8,369 bases of DNA from Candidatus Zhuqueibacterota bacterium 4572_119 (GCA_002084535.1 NBLI01000056.1:1-8369); one strand, 5' to 3'. Positions 1-7,493 are shown, numbered from the stretch's first letter. Notes: generated by a model from the sequence alone, not told the origin. Numbers and translations: made by a program.

Positions 1-174
1 TCATTTTAACTGTTTTTATCCCATTTCCCATTCGTTGTTTTAGCAGCAATCACCCTTTTTGCAAATTTTTTGTTTCCTCTTGAAAAGTTTTCGTTAAATT
101 ATTCTTTTGTTCTGCTGTCCAATACCCTCCCAAACATCATCAACAATATTATTTTTAATTTCGCCTTTTTTAGC

Positions 175-203
175 TTGACTTTTTTTTGGTTAGAAGTTAT
201 ATT
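175..203 (+). promoter_or_regulatory. Strong sigma70-type promoter match, distal to the lipoprotein gene
   Basis: The -35 box TTGACT (175-180, 5 of 6 to consensus) is followed by exactly 17 bases and the -10 box TATATT (198-203, 5 of 6). The predicted transcription start is near 210. That would give the lipoprotein mRNA an unusually long leader of about 295 bases, or the promoter may serve a short untranslated transcript. The same architecture appears at 8110-8138 on the other strand, which supports it as this host's consensus. The T-rich spacer means a chance match is still possible. Confidence 0.5.
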
Positions 204-444
204 CTTTTATGCTTGTCATACACTTAATATGATTTTTTAGCGTTTTTCTGCGAAGATGTTCTGCTACCCACTTTGCTTTTTAAGTAAATATTTTTATCAA
301 TACATCAATTAGTCAAATCAAAAATAGGAGTATTTAGCTGGTCATTATGCAAACAGAACAGGTTGTTTCTTAAGCACGGTTTCATGCTTTTAAAACATCA
401 TTGAAATGGCAGGGTTTTAGAGTGAGATCATCAACAGAAGCAAA

Positions 445-473
445 TTAAAGCCATCCTAAACAATTCACATAAT
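445..473 (+). promoter_or_regulatory. Candidate gene-proximal promoter of the lipoprotein gene
   Basis: TTAAAG (445-450) has only 3 of 6 -35 matches. After 17 bases comes CATAAT (468-473), 5 of 6 to the -10 consensus. Initiation near 480 would leave a leader of about 25 bases that carries the ribosome-binding site at 492-498, a more typical geometry than the distal promoter. The weak -35 box and AT-rich context keep confidence low. Confidence 0.3.
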
Positions 474-504
474 TAATTACATATTTATCACAGGGAGGCA
501 AGCT

Positions 505-2733
505 ATGAAAATCAATAAAGTCCGCTTTTTCACCATTCTTTTATTGTCGGCTACAATATTGTTTGTGTTTTGTAGCAAAAAACCTACTGAACCAGAAGCA
601 GAAGACGCGGTGATTTCTGGCCAGGCTGTACAATTAAAAGAGAGCACACTGAACGCTATTGTTTCGGTTGATACTTCAGGGACCATAACTTTTTCCGAAC
701 AAAGCTCTGATGTCTCGAATTTACAGCAAGGCAGCCTCATCGCCAGTAAGCCTATTACAGCAGCGCCATACGGCTTTCTAAAAAAAGTAGAATCAATAAG
801 CACGTCAGGAAGCCAGGTTGTGGTAACAACATCAAACGCGACCCTTGAAGAAATCTTTGAAAGAATGACCCTTGAATATGAAAAAACACTTACCATGGAC
901 GACCTGGACGGAAGCCCTTCTTTAAAAAAGGGAATAACTTTAAAGAGGTCTAAAGATAATGGCTTTTATTTCGATATCGATGATATCGTTTTATACGATC
1001 TTGATGGGAATCTATCCTCTACAGAAGACCAGATAAAAGCGGAAGGAAGCATCTCAATAACTCCATCATTTACTTTTAATTTAGATATAGATAATTTTAC
1101 TTTAAAAGAACTTAGATTTGTAAATACTACCGTCGAAACAGCAGAACTAAAAATTAGTTGTGGTGTTAGTTTATCATATCAGCCAGAGATCGAGCTTGCT
1201 AATTTGCCATTCAATCCCATCGTTATTTGGGTTGGCTGGGTTCCGATTGTCATAAGACCGGTGTTGTCCATCGATGTCGGCGCAGAGGTTAGCGCGTCTG
1301 TTGGTTTTTCTACCGGCGTCACTCAAACAGCAACGCTTGAGGCGGGATTAGAATATAAAAACAGTCAATGGAATCCCGTTAGCAACTTTACAAAAAGTTT
1401 TGAATATAATCCACCCGAATTGACAGCAAGCGTTTCTGTTAAGGGATATACAGGGCCTCAATTAAATTTAATGCTCTACGGAATCGCGGGACCCTATGCA
1501 GATATAAATGGATATTTACAATTGTCCGCTGATATTTTTCAAACTCCCTGGTGGGAATTGCATGGCGGTATGGAAATCGGGGTTGGTGTTGAAGTAGAAT
1601 TTCTAGGGCAACAAGTAATCGATTATTATGTTCCTGCTGTCGTCTCTTACGACCAGCTTATTGCCCAGGCTCAAGGAGTTTTAGAGGGCACAATTTCTGG
1701 TACTGTTAAAGACGCGGTTAATTTGAGCTCCCTAAGTAACGTAACCGTGTCCGTTAAAAAAGATGGTTCTTTGATCGCACAGACAAGCAGTGATTATCAG
1801 GGAGAATATTCCGTCAATGTGCAGGTTGGATCGGGTTATATTGTAGAATTTGCTAAAACCGGCTATCTGCCTGTAACATACGAAAATGTACAGGTTGCCG
1901 GCAATAGCGATACCTACCTTGAACCCATTCTTCAAATAGACCAAAGTTATTCAGGAGATGGCAACATCCAGGGAACCATCAATGACGCATTGAGTGGTTC
2001 GCCTGTGGCTGGAATTAGCCTTTATTTACGTTTAGGACTTAATAATCGCACAGGCAATGTTGTAGCTTCAACCACAACAGACTATTATGGAGATTACAGC
2101 TTTAGTAATATTCAGGCTGGTAATTACACTGTTGAGGCTTCAGCTTCTGGATATACAACCACATACTTTTCCGTGATTTGTATTGGTGGGCAAACCACAT
2201 ATAACCAAAATGGAACAATAACACCCATAATAAACTCGGATGAAATACGAATTATTCTAACCTGGGGCGAATATCCAAATGATCTGGATTCACACTTAAC
2301 AGGTCCAACTCCTGACGGCTATAGATTTCACACCTACTACTCTTACAAGACATATTATTATGAAAATGAATTATACGTTCAACTGGATTTAGATGATGTC
2401 ACCTCCTGGGGACCTGAAACCACTACAATCTACTATCCCATTGATGGACTCTATCGGTACTCTGTTCATGATTATTCAAATAGATATTCAACCTATAGCA
2501 AAGATTTGTCCAATTCAAGCGCGCAAGTCCGGGTTTATAAGGGCGGAGTTCTTTTGCAGACCTTTCATGTTCCAACAAACACCGAGGGTACTCTCTGGAC
2601 TGTGTTTGAAATGTTTGATGACACAATCGTACCGAAAAACATTATGTCATATGAATCTTCGCCCAGTTCGATTACCAAAGCCTCATCGGATGAAACAGAC
2701 GCGCATTTATTAAGAAATCTTCCCGAAAAATAA
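505..2733 (+). CDS. Predicted modular surface lipoprotein with two carboxypeptidase-regulatory-like domains and a C-terminal DUF2135/YfaP-like domain
   Basis: The 742-residue protein starts at an ATG placed 6 bases after a strong AGGGAGG ribosome-binding site (492-498). A basic start, a hydrophobic core (about residues 8-22) and Cys23 in LFVFC-SKK indicate a lipoprotein signal. Phe at -1 is not the textbook lipobox, so type II cleavage is inferred. An acidic, Pro-rich linker follows (27-34). Residues about 35-125 contain PYGFLKKV and TTSNATLEE, and about 180-390 form a beta-rich region with YNPPELTASVSVKGYTGPQ and PWWELHGG. I know these motifs from secreted proteins of unknown function. Two beta-sandwich repeats of carboxypeptidase-regulatory type follow (about 393-476 and 486-575), each with a central YxGxYS motif and a later SGY/TGY turn. 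The C-terminal domain (about 580-703, TWGEYPNDLDSHLTGP, then YRYSVHDYS) resembles DUF2135/YfaP. A 40-residue polar tail ends the chain. There are no catalytic residues I can name. An adhesion, structural or glycan-contact role at the cell surface is inference. The gene is monocistronic and convergent with PFOR. Confidence 0.85.
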   Translation: MKINKVRFFTILLLSATILFVFCSKKPTEPEAEDAVISGQAVQLKESTLNAIVSVDTSGTITFSEQSSDVSNLQQGSLIASKPITAAPYGFLKKVESISTSGSQVVVTTSNATLEEIFERMTLEYEKTLTMDDLDGSPSLKKGITLKRSKDNGFYFDIDDIVLYDLDGNLSSTEDQIKAEGSISITPSFTFNLDIDNFTLKELRFVNTTVETAELKISCGVSLSYQPEIELANLPFNPIVIWVGWVPIVIRPVLSIDVGAEVSASVGFSTGVTQTATLEAGLEYKNSQWNPVSNFTKSFEYNPPELTASVSVKGYTGPQLNLMLYGIAGPYADINGYLQLSADIFQTPWWELHGGMEIGVGVEVEFLGQQVIDYYVPAVVSYDQLIAQAQGVLEGTISGTVKDAVNLSSLSNVTVSVKKDGSLIAQTSSDYQGEYSVNVQVGSGYIVEFAKTGYLPVTYENVQVAGNSDTYLEPILQIDQSYSGDGNIQGTINDALSGSPVAGISLYLRLGLNNRTGNVVASTTTDYYGDYSFSNIQAGNYTVEASASGYTTTYFSVICIGGQTTYNQNGTITPIINSDEIRIILTWGEYPNDLDSHLTGPTPDGYRFHTYYSYKTYYYENELYVQLDLDDVTSWGPETTTIYYPIDGLYRYSVHDYSNRYSTYSKDLSNSSAQVRVYKGGVLLQTFHVPTNTEGTLWTVFEMFDDTIVPKNIMSYESSPSSITKASSDETDAHLLRNLPEK

Positions 2734-2766
2734 ACTTATTTTATCTGGGAAAATTTGATTATTACC

Positions 2767-2808
2767 AAAAAAAATCCCTCTCAAAAAACATATTGAGAGG
2801 GATTTTTT
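2767..2808. terminator. Bidirectional rho-independent terminator between convergent genes
   Basis: The perfect 10-bp stem TCCCTCTCAA (2775-2784) / TTGAGAGGGA (2793-2802) has an 8-base loop. It is flanked by eight A (2767-2774) on the left and six T (2803-2808) on the right, so either strand's transcript ends in a hairpin plus U-run. It lies 33 bases after the lipoprotein stop and 17 bases beyond the PFOR stop, so it can terminate both. Confidence 0.93.
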
Positions 2809-2825
2809 CATTTTATCAAGTCTCG

Positions 2826-5800
2826 TTATTTACCTGCTAATTTTTTATAAAAATCATACCGCTCTTTAGCTATTTTTACGGCTTCATTCCAGTAATCTTC
2901 AACCTTGTCAGGGAATGTCACTTTCAGTGAATTATATCGACCTTCACCGTCCAGAAATTCCTTCACATCGCCCTTAGGCTCTCTTGAATCCAAAATGAAC
3001 GGGTTTTTACCTTCTTTTTTCAAAGTAGGATTATAGCGGTAAAGCATCCAATAACCTGAATCAACTGCTGTCTTCTGTTCAATTTGCGCCAGAGACATGT
3101 CGATTCCGTGGTTAATACAAGGCGCGTAAGCAATGATAATCGCCGGTCCGTCGTAAGCTTCCGCTTCAGTCACCGCTTTTACAAATTGGTTTTTATTCGC
3201 GCCCATTGCTACAGAAGCCACATAAACATAACCATAGCTCATCATCATCAACCCCAGATCTTTTTTAGGAGTCGGTTTACCAGCCTCAGCGAATTTTGCA
3301 ATGGAACCTAATGGCGTTGCCTTTGAAGCCTGTCCGCCAGTATTGGAATAAACCTCGGTATCCATGACAAGAATATTCACATTTCTGCCAACCGCCATCA
3401 CATGGTCCAAGCCACCATAACCAATATCATAAGCCCAGCCATCACCGCCAAAAGACCAGACACTTTTATCCACAAAATAATTTTGCAGTTCCAAGATTCT
3501 TTTCAGGAATTTTTGTTGATCTCCACTGCTTTTTTCCAGCGCTGCTGGCAGTAAATCCTGGATCAATTTTGAATTGTCTTTTGCGGCAGCGTCTTTCATT
3601 TCCCACAATTCTTTCGCTTTAACGAGTGCTTCTTTCAATTTGCCGTTGAGACCCGTTTTTAATACATTTTCAATATTATAAAGCAGCTGTGTCCGGTTTG
3701 CGTCCACCGCGAGCCTGAATCCAAATCCGTACTCTGCATTATCCTCAAACAGAGAATTCGCCCAGGCAGGACCATGTCCGTTCTTATTTATCGCGTAGGG
3801 AATTGTCGGGAAAGTACCGCCCCAAATCGAGGAACAACCCGTTGCGTTAGCAACGATCATTCTGTCGCCGATGAGTTGCGTAATCAATTTAACATAAGGG
3901 GTTTCTCCACAACCAGCGCAAGCCCCGGAGAACTCAAGCAACGGCTGCTTAAACTGACTGCCTTTTACGGAATCCACTTTAACCTGCTTGCTGGTTACAT
4001 CTTCGGGGAGTGACTCAAAAAATTTCTGATTTTCGTTTTCCCCGGCAACCCGTTCATCCTCAATGGGTGCTTTAATAAGGGCTTGTTTAGGACATTCATT
4101 CACACAAACCATACAACTTTGACAATCTTCAACATAAACCTGTACTTTATAATCGTATTTTTCCCCGTCCTTGGCCAATGCTTTCAAAGTTTTAAAAGTG
4201 TCAGGAGCGTCTTTGAGCATTTCTCTGTCAATGAGTTTGGTTCGAATCGCGGCGTGCGGGCATACAAAAGAACATTGGTTACACTGAATACATTTTTCAG
4301 GTAACCAGTGCGGGACATGGGGCGCCACACCACGTTTTTCCAATTTAGCTGTGCCAGATGGAATAAATCCATCATAAGGCATGTGTGAAACGGGAATTTC
4401 ATCTCCCTTTTCCCTCATGATTTTTTCTATAACGTTTTTTGTAAAATCATCTGCTTCATCAGGAATCAGCTTTTTCATTTTAAGGTGCTTTTCAGGCATA
4501 ACAGAAGGAACCTGGATTTCTTCCAGCGCCTCATTCGTTTTGTCTACTGCTGCCCAGTTCATTTTAACAATATCTTCACCTTTTCGGCCATAAGTTTTCT
4601 TAATCGCGGACTTGATCATATCTACTGCCTGTTTTCGATCAAGAACTCCGGAAATAAGGAAAAACGCGGTTTGCATTACTGAATTAATTCTCTGACCCAG
4701 TCCAACCTTCTCGGCAATTTCCAGGGCATTAATATTATAAAACCTTATCTTCCTGTTTATAATCGTCTTCTGCATATCTTCGGATAAATTTTCAAATGCC
4801 TCTTCTTTCGTCCAATTGGAGTTTAACAGAAAAACACCGTTTTCCTTTATTCCTTCTAATAAATCATATCGGCCAACAAACGCCTGATTATGACAAGCGA
4901 TAAAATCCGCTGTTATGACCAAATATGGAGATTGAATCAACTCTTTACCAAACCTTAGGTGGCTTCGTGTGATACCTCCTGATTTTTTTGAATCATATTG
5001 AAAGTAACCCTGCGCGTACATGTCGGTATTATCACCAATAATTTTGATAGAGTTTTTATTTGCTCCAACAGTTCCATCAGCGCCCAGCCCCCAAAATTTG
5101 CAGCTAATTGTTCCTTCGGGAATAGTGTCAATTTCCTCTTTAACATCCAATGATTTTCCAGTAACATCATCTTTTATGCCAACCGTAAAGCCGTGAAATC
5201 CATCATTTTTCAAATGATCAAAAACAGCCTTGATCATTGACGGTGTAAATTCTTTTGAAGATAGTCCGTAGCGTCCGCCAATTATTGAAATATTTTTATC
5301 CTTTAAAGCAGCAACAACATCAAGGTAAAGCGGCTCACCAATAGCGCCGGGTTCTTTTGTCCTGTCTAACACTGCTATATTTTTAACGGTTTCCGGCAGC
5401 GCTTTTATAAAATGTTCAACTGAAAATGGCCGATACAGCCTGACTTTGACCAGACCCAATTTCCCGCCTTTTTTGTTTAAAAAATTGATCGTTTCTTCAA
5501 TTGCTTCGCACCCGCTACCCATCGCGATAACTATGCTGTCAGCGTCAGGAGCGCCAACATAGTCAAACAAATGATATTGTCTGCCAATTTTTGCGGCTAA
5601 CATATCCATATATTCCTGCACTATCTCCGGCGCCGCGTCATAATATTTGTTAACCGTTTCCCTGCCCTGAAAATACACATCTGGATTTTGAGCTCCAACC
5701 TTGACTCTCGGATTTTCCGGGTTTAAAGCTCTCGAGCGAAAATCTTCCACAAATTTCATGTCCAGCAATTCCGCCATTGTCTCATAATCAATCTCTTCTA

Positions 5801-6350
5801 TTTTTTGAATCTCGTGGGAATTGCGGAAGCCATCAAAAAAATTAAGGAAAGGAATTTTAGTTTTCAATGTGCTTAAATGAGAAACAACTCCCAGGTCCAT
5901 GATTTCCTGAATTGAGCTGGCGGCAACCATGGCAAACCCGGTATTACGAGCGGACATCACATCGGAATGATCGCCAAAGATCGACAACGATTGTGCTGCC
6001 AGAGAACGCGCGGACACATGAAAAACTGTCGGCAGCATTTCTCCCGCGATTTTGTGCATATTGGGTAACATCAACATCAATCCCTGCGACGCTGTAAATG
6101 TTGTTGTAAAAGCTCCGGCAGATAGCGCCCCGTGAACAGCACCAGCCGCTCCGGCTTCGGATTGCATCTCGATTACGTCAACTTTTTGACCGAAAATATT
6201 TTTCCTTCCTGTTGCGGACCAGGAATCCGCCATCTCACCCATCACAGATGATGGAGTAATGGGATAAATCGCAGCGACATCACTAAAAGCATAAGCCACA
6301 TGAGTGGCAGCAGTGTTTCCATCCATCGTTACTTTTTTGAATTTTTTCAT
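2826..6350 (-). CDS. nifJ: Pyruvate:ferredoxin (flavodoxin) oxidoreductase, homodimeric single-chain type
   Basis: This enzyme reversibly converts pyruvate and CoA to acetyl-CoA, CO2 and two reduced ferredoxins (or flavodoxin) in the cytoplasm. The 1174 residues run in the usual single-chain order. The pyruvate/pyrimidine-binding domain has YPITPSS with Thr32, EMQSEAGAAG with Glu65, and SAR with Arg115, equivalent to Thr31, Glu64 and Arg114 of the Desulfovibrio africanus enzyme. A transketolase-C-like domain (about 260-415) and a gamma-type domain (about 420-630, GLGADGTVGANKNS) follow. The EKR motif is at 671-673. A two-cluster ferredoxin domain has Cys687/690/693/697 and Cys743/746/749/753. 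The thiamine diphosphate domain has GDGWAYD at 969-975 and Asn1003. The proximal [4Fe-4S] cluster ligands are Cys811, Cys814, Cys839 and Cys1078. All twelve cluster cysteines are present. The length suggests it lacks the C-terminal extension of the 1232-residue D. africanus protein. The ATG start has a GAGGTGAA ribosome-binding site 8 bases upstream. The gene is not broken, and shares its terminator with the convergent lipoprotein gene. Confidence 0.98.
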   Translation of the reverse strand: MKKFKKVTMDGNTAATHVAYAFSDVAAIYPITPSSVMGEMADSWSATGRKNIFGQKVDVIEMQSEAGAAGAVHGALSAGAFTTTFTASQGLMLMLPNMHKIAGEMLPTVFHVSARSLAAQSLSIFGDHSDVMSARNTGFAMVAASSIQEIMDLGVVSHLSTLKTKIPFLNFFDGFRNSHEIQKIEEIDYETMAELLDMKFVEDFRSRALNPENPRVKVGAQNPDVYFQGRETVNKYYDAAPEIVQEYMDMLAAKIGRQYHLFDYVGAPDADSIVIAMGSGCEAIEETINFLNKKGGKLGLVKVRLYRPFSVEHFIKALPETVKNIAVLDRTKEPGAIGEPLYLDVVAALKDKNISIIGGRYGLSSKEFTPSMIKAVFDHLKNDGFHGFTVGIKDDVTGKSLDVKEEIDTIPEGTISCKFWGLGADGTVGANKNSIKIIGDNTDMYAQGYFQYDSKKSGGITRSHLRFGKELIQSPYLVITADFIACHNQAFVGRYDLLEGIKENGVFLLNSNWTKEEAFENLSEDMQKTIINRKIRFYNINALEIAEKVGLGQRINSVMQTAFFLISGVLDRKQAVDMIKSAIKKTYGRKGEDIVKMNWAAVDKTNEALEEIQVPSVMPEKHLKMKKLIPDEADDFTKNVIEKIMREKGDEIPVSHMPYDGFIPSGTAKLEKRGVAPHVPHWLPEKCIQCNQCSFVCPHAAIRTKLIDREMLKDAPDTFKTLKALAKDGEKYDYKVQVYVEDCQSCMVCVNECPKQALIKAPIEDERVAGENENQKFFESLPEDVTSKQVKVDSVKGSQFKQPLLEFSGACAGCGETPYVKLITQLIGDRMIVANATGCSSIWGGTFPTIPYAINKNGHGPAWANSLFEDNAEYGFGFRLAVDANRTQLLYNIENVLKTGLNGKLKEALVKAKELWEMKDAAAKDNSKLIQDLLPAALEKSSGDQQKFLKRILELQNYFVDKSVWSFGGDGWAYDIGYGGLDHVMAVGRNVNILVMDTEVYSNTGGQASKATPLGSIAKFAEAGKPTPKKDLGLMMMSYGYVYVASVAMGANKNQFVKAVTEAEAYDGPAIIIAYAPCINHGIDMSLAQIEQKTAVDSGYWMLYRYNPTLKKEGKNPFILDSREPKGDVKEFLDGEGRYNSLKVTFPDKVEDYWNEAVKIAKERYDFYKKLAGK

Positions 6351-6516
6351 ATTTACTTCACCTCGCCATATTTTAGTATCTTTCTTCTTTTCTTATGTGT
6401 CGTCATTAATTCGGATGTTTTAAATCTAATTATGAAAAGAAGTCGATTAGTTTATTAGTATCCAACCTAAATAAAATTGAAGGGAATTTGTGGATATATT
6501 TTTAATGAAGGTTTTA

Positions 6517-6545
6517 AATATATTTATTTTTTTTGAAAAATGCAA
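6517..6545 (-). promoter_or_regulatory. Candidate PFOR promoter
   Basis: Read on the minus strand, TTGCAT (6545-6540, 3 of 6 -35 matches) is followed by 17 bases and TATATT (6522-6517, 5 of 6 -10 matches). Initiation near 6510 would give a leader of about 160 bases. The spacer and -10 box lie in an almost pure A/T stretch, so the match could be by chance. Confidence 0.3.
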
Positions 6546-6629
6546 TGCTTTTTTAAAATTGAAATGGAATTCTTTAAAGCGGAAAAGAAAGGGATTGATC
6601 GCCCTCCCCGCAAAAGATTCCTGCTTTTT

Positions 6630-6649
6630 AAACTACACCTGTGTGGTTT
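6630..6649. repeat. 20-base near-perfect palindrome upstream of PFOR
   Basis: AAACTACAC (6630-6638) and GTGTGGTTT (6641-6649) are inverted copies around a central CT, with one non-complementary position (T6634 against G6645). With a 2-base centre and no T-run directly after it on either strand, it fits a dyad protein-binding site better than a terminator. It lies about 280 bases upstream of the PFOR start and about 40 bases past the acyltransferase stop. A regulatory role is inference. Confidence 0.4.
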
Positions 6650-6687
6650 GTGGTACCTCTCGTTACTCATACAATCAACAAAATAAA

Positions 6688-7467
6688 TTAATTCCTCCAC
6701 TCATTCAGTTTGCCAGAAATAAAATCGATCACCTGCTGATGTTGTTCCGCCCCCCTTTCTTTCACCCAAATAGGCTCACCAAAAGCAAAACGAACTGTTT
6801 TTGAAGGATCAATTTTTCCAAAATCTTTCATTCGTTTGCCATTTCCCCACGCATCCGTAACCAATGCCACGGGAATAATCGGAACTCCACTCTTTTGAGC
6901 CAGCTTTATTCCCAGGGTTGTGAACTGCTTTGGATCAAGAAAAGTCGTGCGTGTCGTTTGCGGAAATACAATTATCGAAATTCCCCGTCGCAACCTGTCT
7001 TGCCCGTCCTCAATAACCGTTTTTAAATCCTGGCGTGGATTAGTCCGTGTAACCGCGATGGGCTCCCTTGAACGCATCACATGTTTGAATACCGGGTAAT
7101 CAAGCAAGCTTTGCTTCACAATATATGTTACATCACGGGTTGGCTGAATGAAGAGTGGTAAAACAACCGTTTCCATAACACTCATGTGGTTTCCGATTAT
7201 GACACACGGTTCTTTTAATTCTTGCAGATGGTTTATTCCCGAAATCTCAAAATTTACTCCAACTTTTTCCAGAGAATCTAAAACTTCAAAACAGCTATGA
7301 GACCATTCTGCTTCATTATATTCTCCACGTTTGGCTTTTGCGCTCGCCTTAAAAACCGTCGCGATAAATTTGGAATAAAATGTAAGTGAGGGGAAAGCCC
7401 TGGCAAATAGCGAAACTTTATTAGGTGTCGTTTGATACATTGAATTTATATACTCTAACTTTTTCAT
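6688..7467 (-). CDS. PlsC-like lysophospholipid / glycerol-phosphate acyltransferase family protein with variant active-site motifs
   Basis: The 259-residue protein belongs to the PlsC/LPLAT acyltransferase superfamily, whose members transfer a fatty acyl chain to glycerophospholipid-type acceptors at the membrane. The catalytic block is GNHMSVMET, with His94 and Glu99, so it is HX4E instead of the usual HX4D. The acceptor-binding block is VFPQTTRTT (Phe168, Pro169, Gln170, Arg173) where most members have FPEGTR. Between them, REPIAVTRT fits the second motif, and GVPIIPVAL followed by TDAWGNG fits the fourth. From memory, an HX4E subfamily with FPQ-T-R and TDAWGNG exists in other bacteria, so this is probably a subfamily trait and not damage. 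No clear transmembrane helix is seen. The N-terminal 85 residues are amphipathic, suggesting peripheral membrane association. The ATG start has AAGGAG 10 bases upstream (7478-7483), inside the 26-base gap to the preceding gene, so co-transcription is very likely. The acceptor cannot be told from sequence. Confidence 0.85.
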   Translation of the reverse strand: MKKLEYINSMYQTTPNKVSLFARAFPSLTFYSKFIATVFKASAKAKRGEYNEAEWSHSCFEVLDSLEKVGVNFEISGINHLQELKEPCVIIGNHMSVMETVVLPLFIQPTRDVTYIVKQSLLDYPVFKHVMRSREPIAVTRTNPRQDLKTVIEDGQDRLRRGISIIVFPQTTRTTFLDPKQFTTLGIKLAQKSGVPIIPVALVTDAWGNGKRMKDFGKIDPSKTVRFAFGEPIWVKERGAEQHQQVIDFISGKLNEWRN

Positions 7468-7493
7468 AAAACTCTTTCTCCTTGTAAAAATTT

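Larger units (their letters stand above)
1..504. other. AT-rich non-coding leader region upstream of the lipoprotein gene
   Basis: No intact gene is visible on either strand. On the minus strand three short open stretches in three frames follow one another: about 189 to 94, 136 to 53, and 98 to 6. Their apparent peptides (fragments DDVWEG, GYWTAEQKNN and AAKTTNGKWDKNS) could be stitched into one C-terminal region if frameshifts are assumed near the A/T runs. That would suit a decayed gene or indel errors, but chance open frames in AT-rich DNA are an equally good explanation. On the plus strand, after a stop at 369-371, an open stretch of about 25 codons (372 to 446) has no start or ribosome-binding site. 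Two candidate promoters in this region are listed separately. Confidence 0.5.
6351..6687. other. Intergenic region upstream of PFOR, no gene seen
   Basis: This 337-base gap separates the acyltransferase stop from the PFOR start, both on the minus strand. It is very AT-rich between about 6400 and 6560. It contains the PFOR ribosome-binding site (plus-strand positions 6357-6364), a candidate promoter (6517-6545) and a palindrome (6630-6649). A plus-strand open frame beginning with GTG at 6490 runs antisense into the acyltransferase gene and has no good ribosome-binding site, so I do not regard it as a gene. I see no GC-rich hairpin with a U-run, so the upstream operon has no obvious terminator here. 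Confidence 0.6.

Noticed and set aside
477..896. Minus-strand open frame antisense to the lipoprotein start
   Set aside because: It lies opposite a well-supported signal peptide and N-terminal domain, and has no recognisable motif.
2393..2713. Alternative plus-strand frame inside the lipoprotein's C-terminal domain
   Set aside because: The main frame encodes a conserved domain across the same bases, so the second frame is a shadow.
505..2733. The lipoprotein as an actual carboxypeptidase
   Set aside because: Only the non-catalytic regulatory-type beta-sandwich repeats are present. No zinc-binding HxxE...H peptidase domain is seen.
6630..6649. The palindrome as a rho-independent terminator of the acyltransferase operon
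   Set aside because: The possible loop is only 2 to 4 bases, there is no immediate U-run in the minus-strand transcript, and the one mismatch becomes an A-C pair on that strand.
6490..6804. Plus-strand open frame of 104 codons starting with GTG
   Set aside because: It overlaps the end of the acyltransferase gene in antisense, lacks a convincing ribosome-binding site, and its first half is the Phe/Ile/Lys-rich translation expected from AT-rich spacer DNA.
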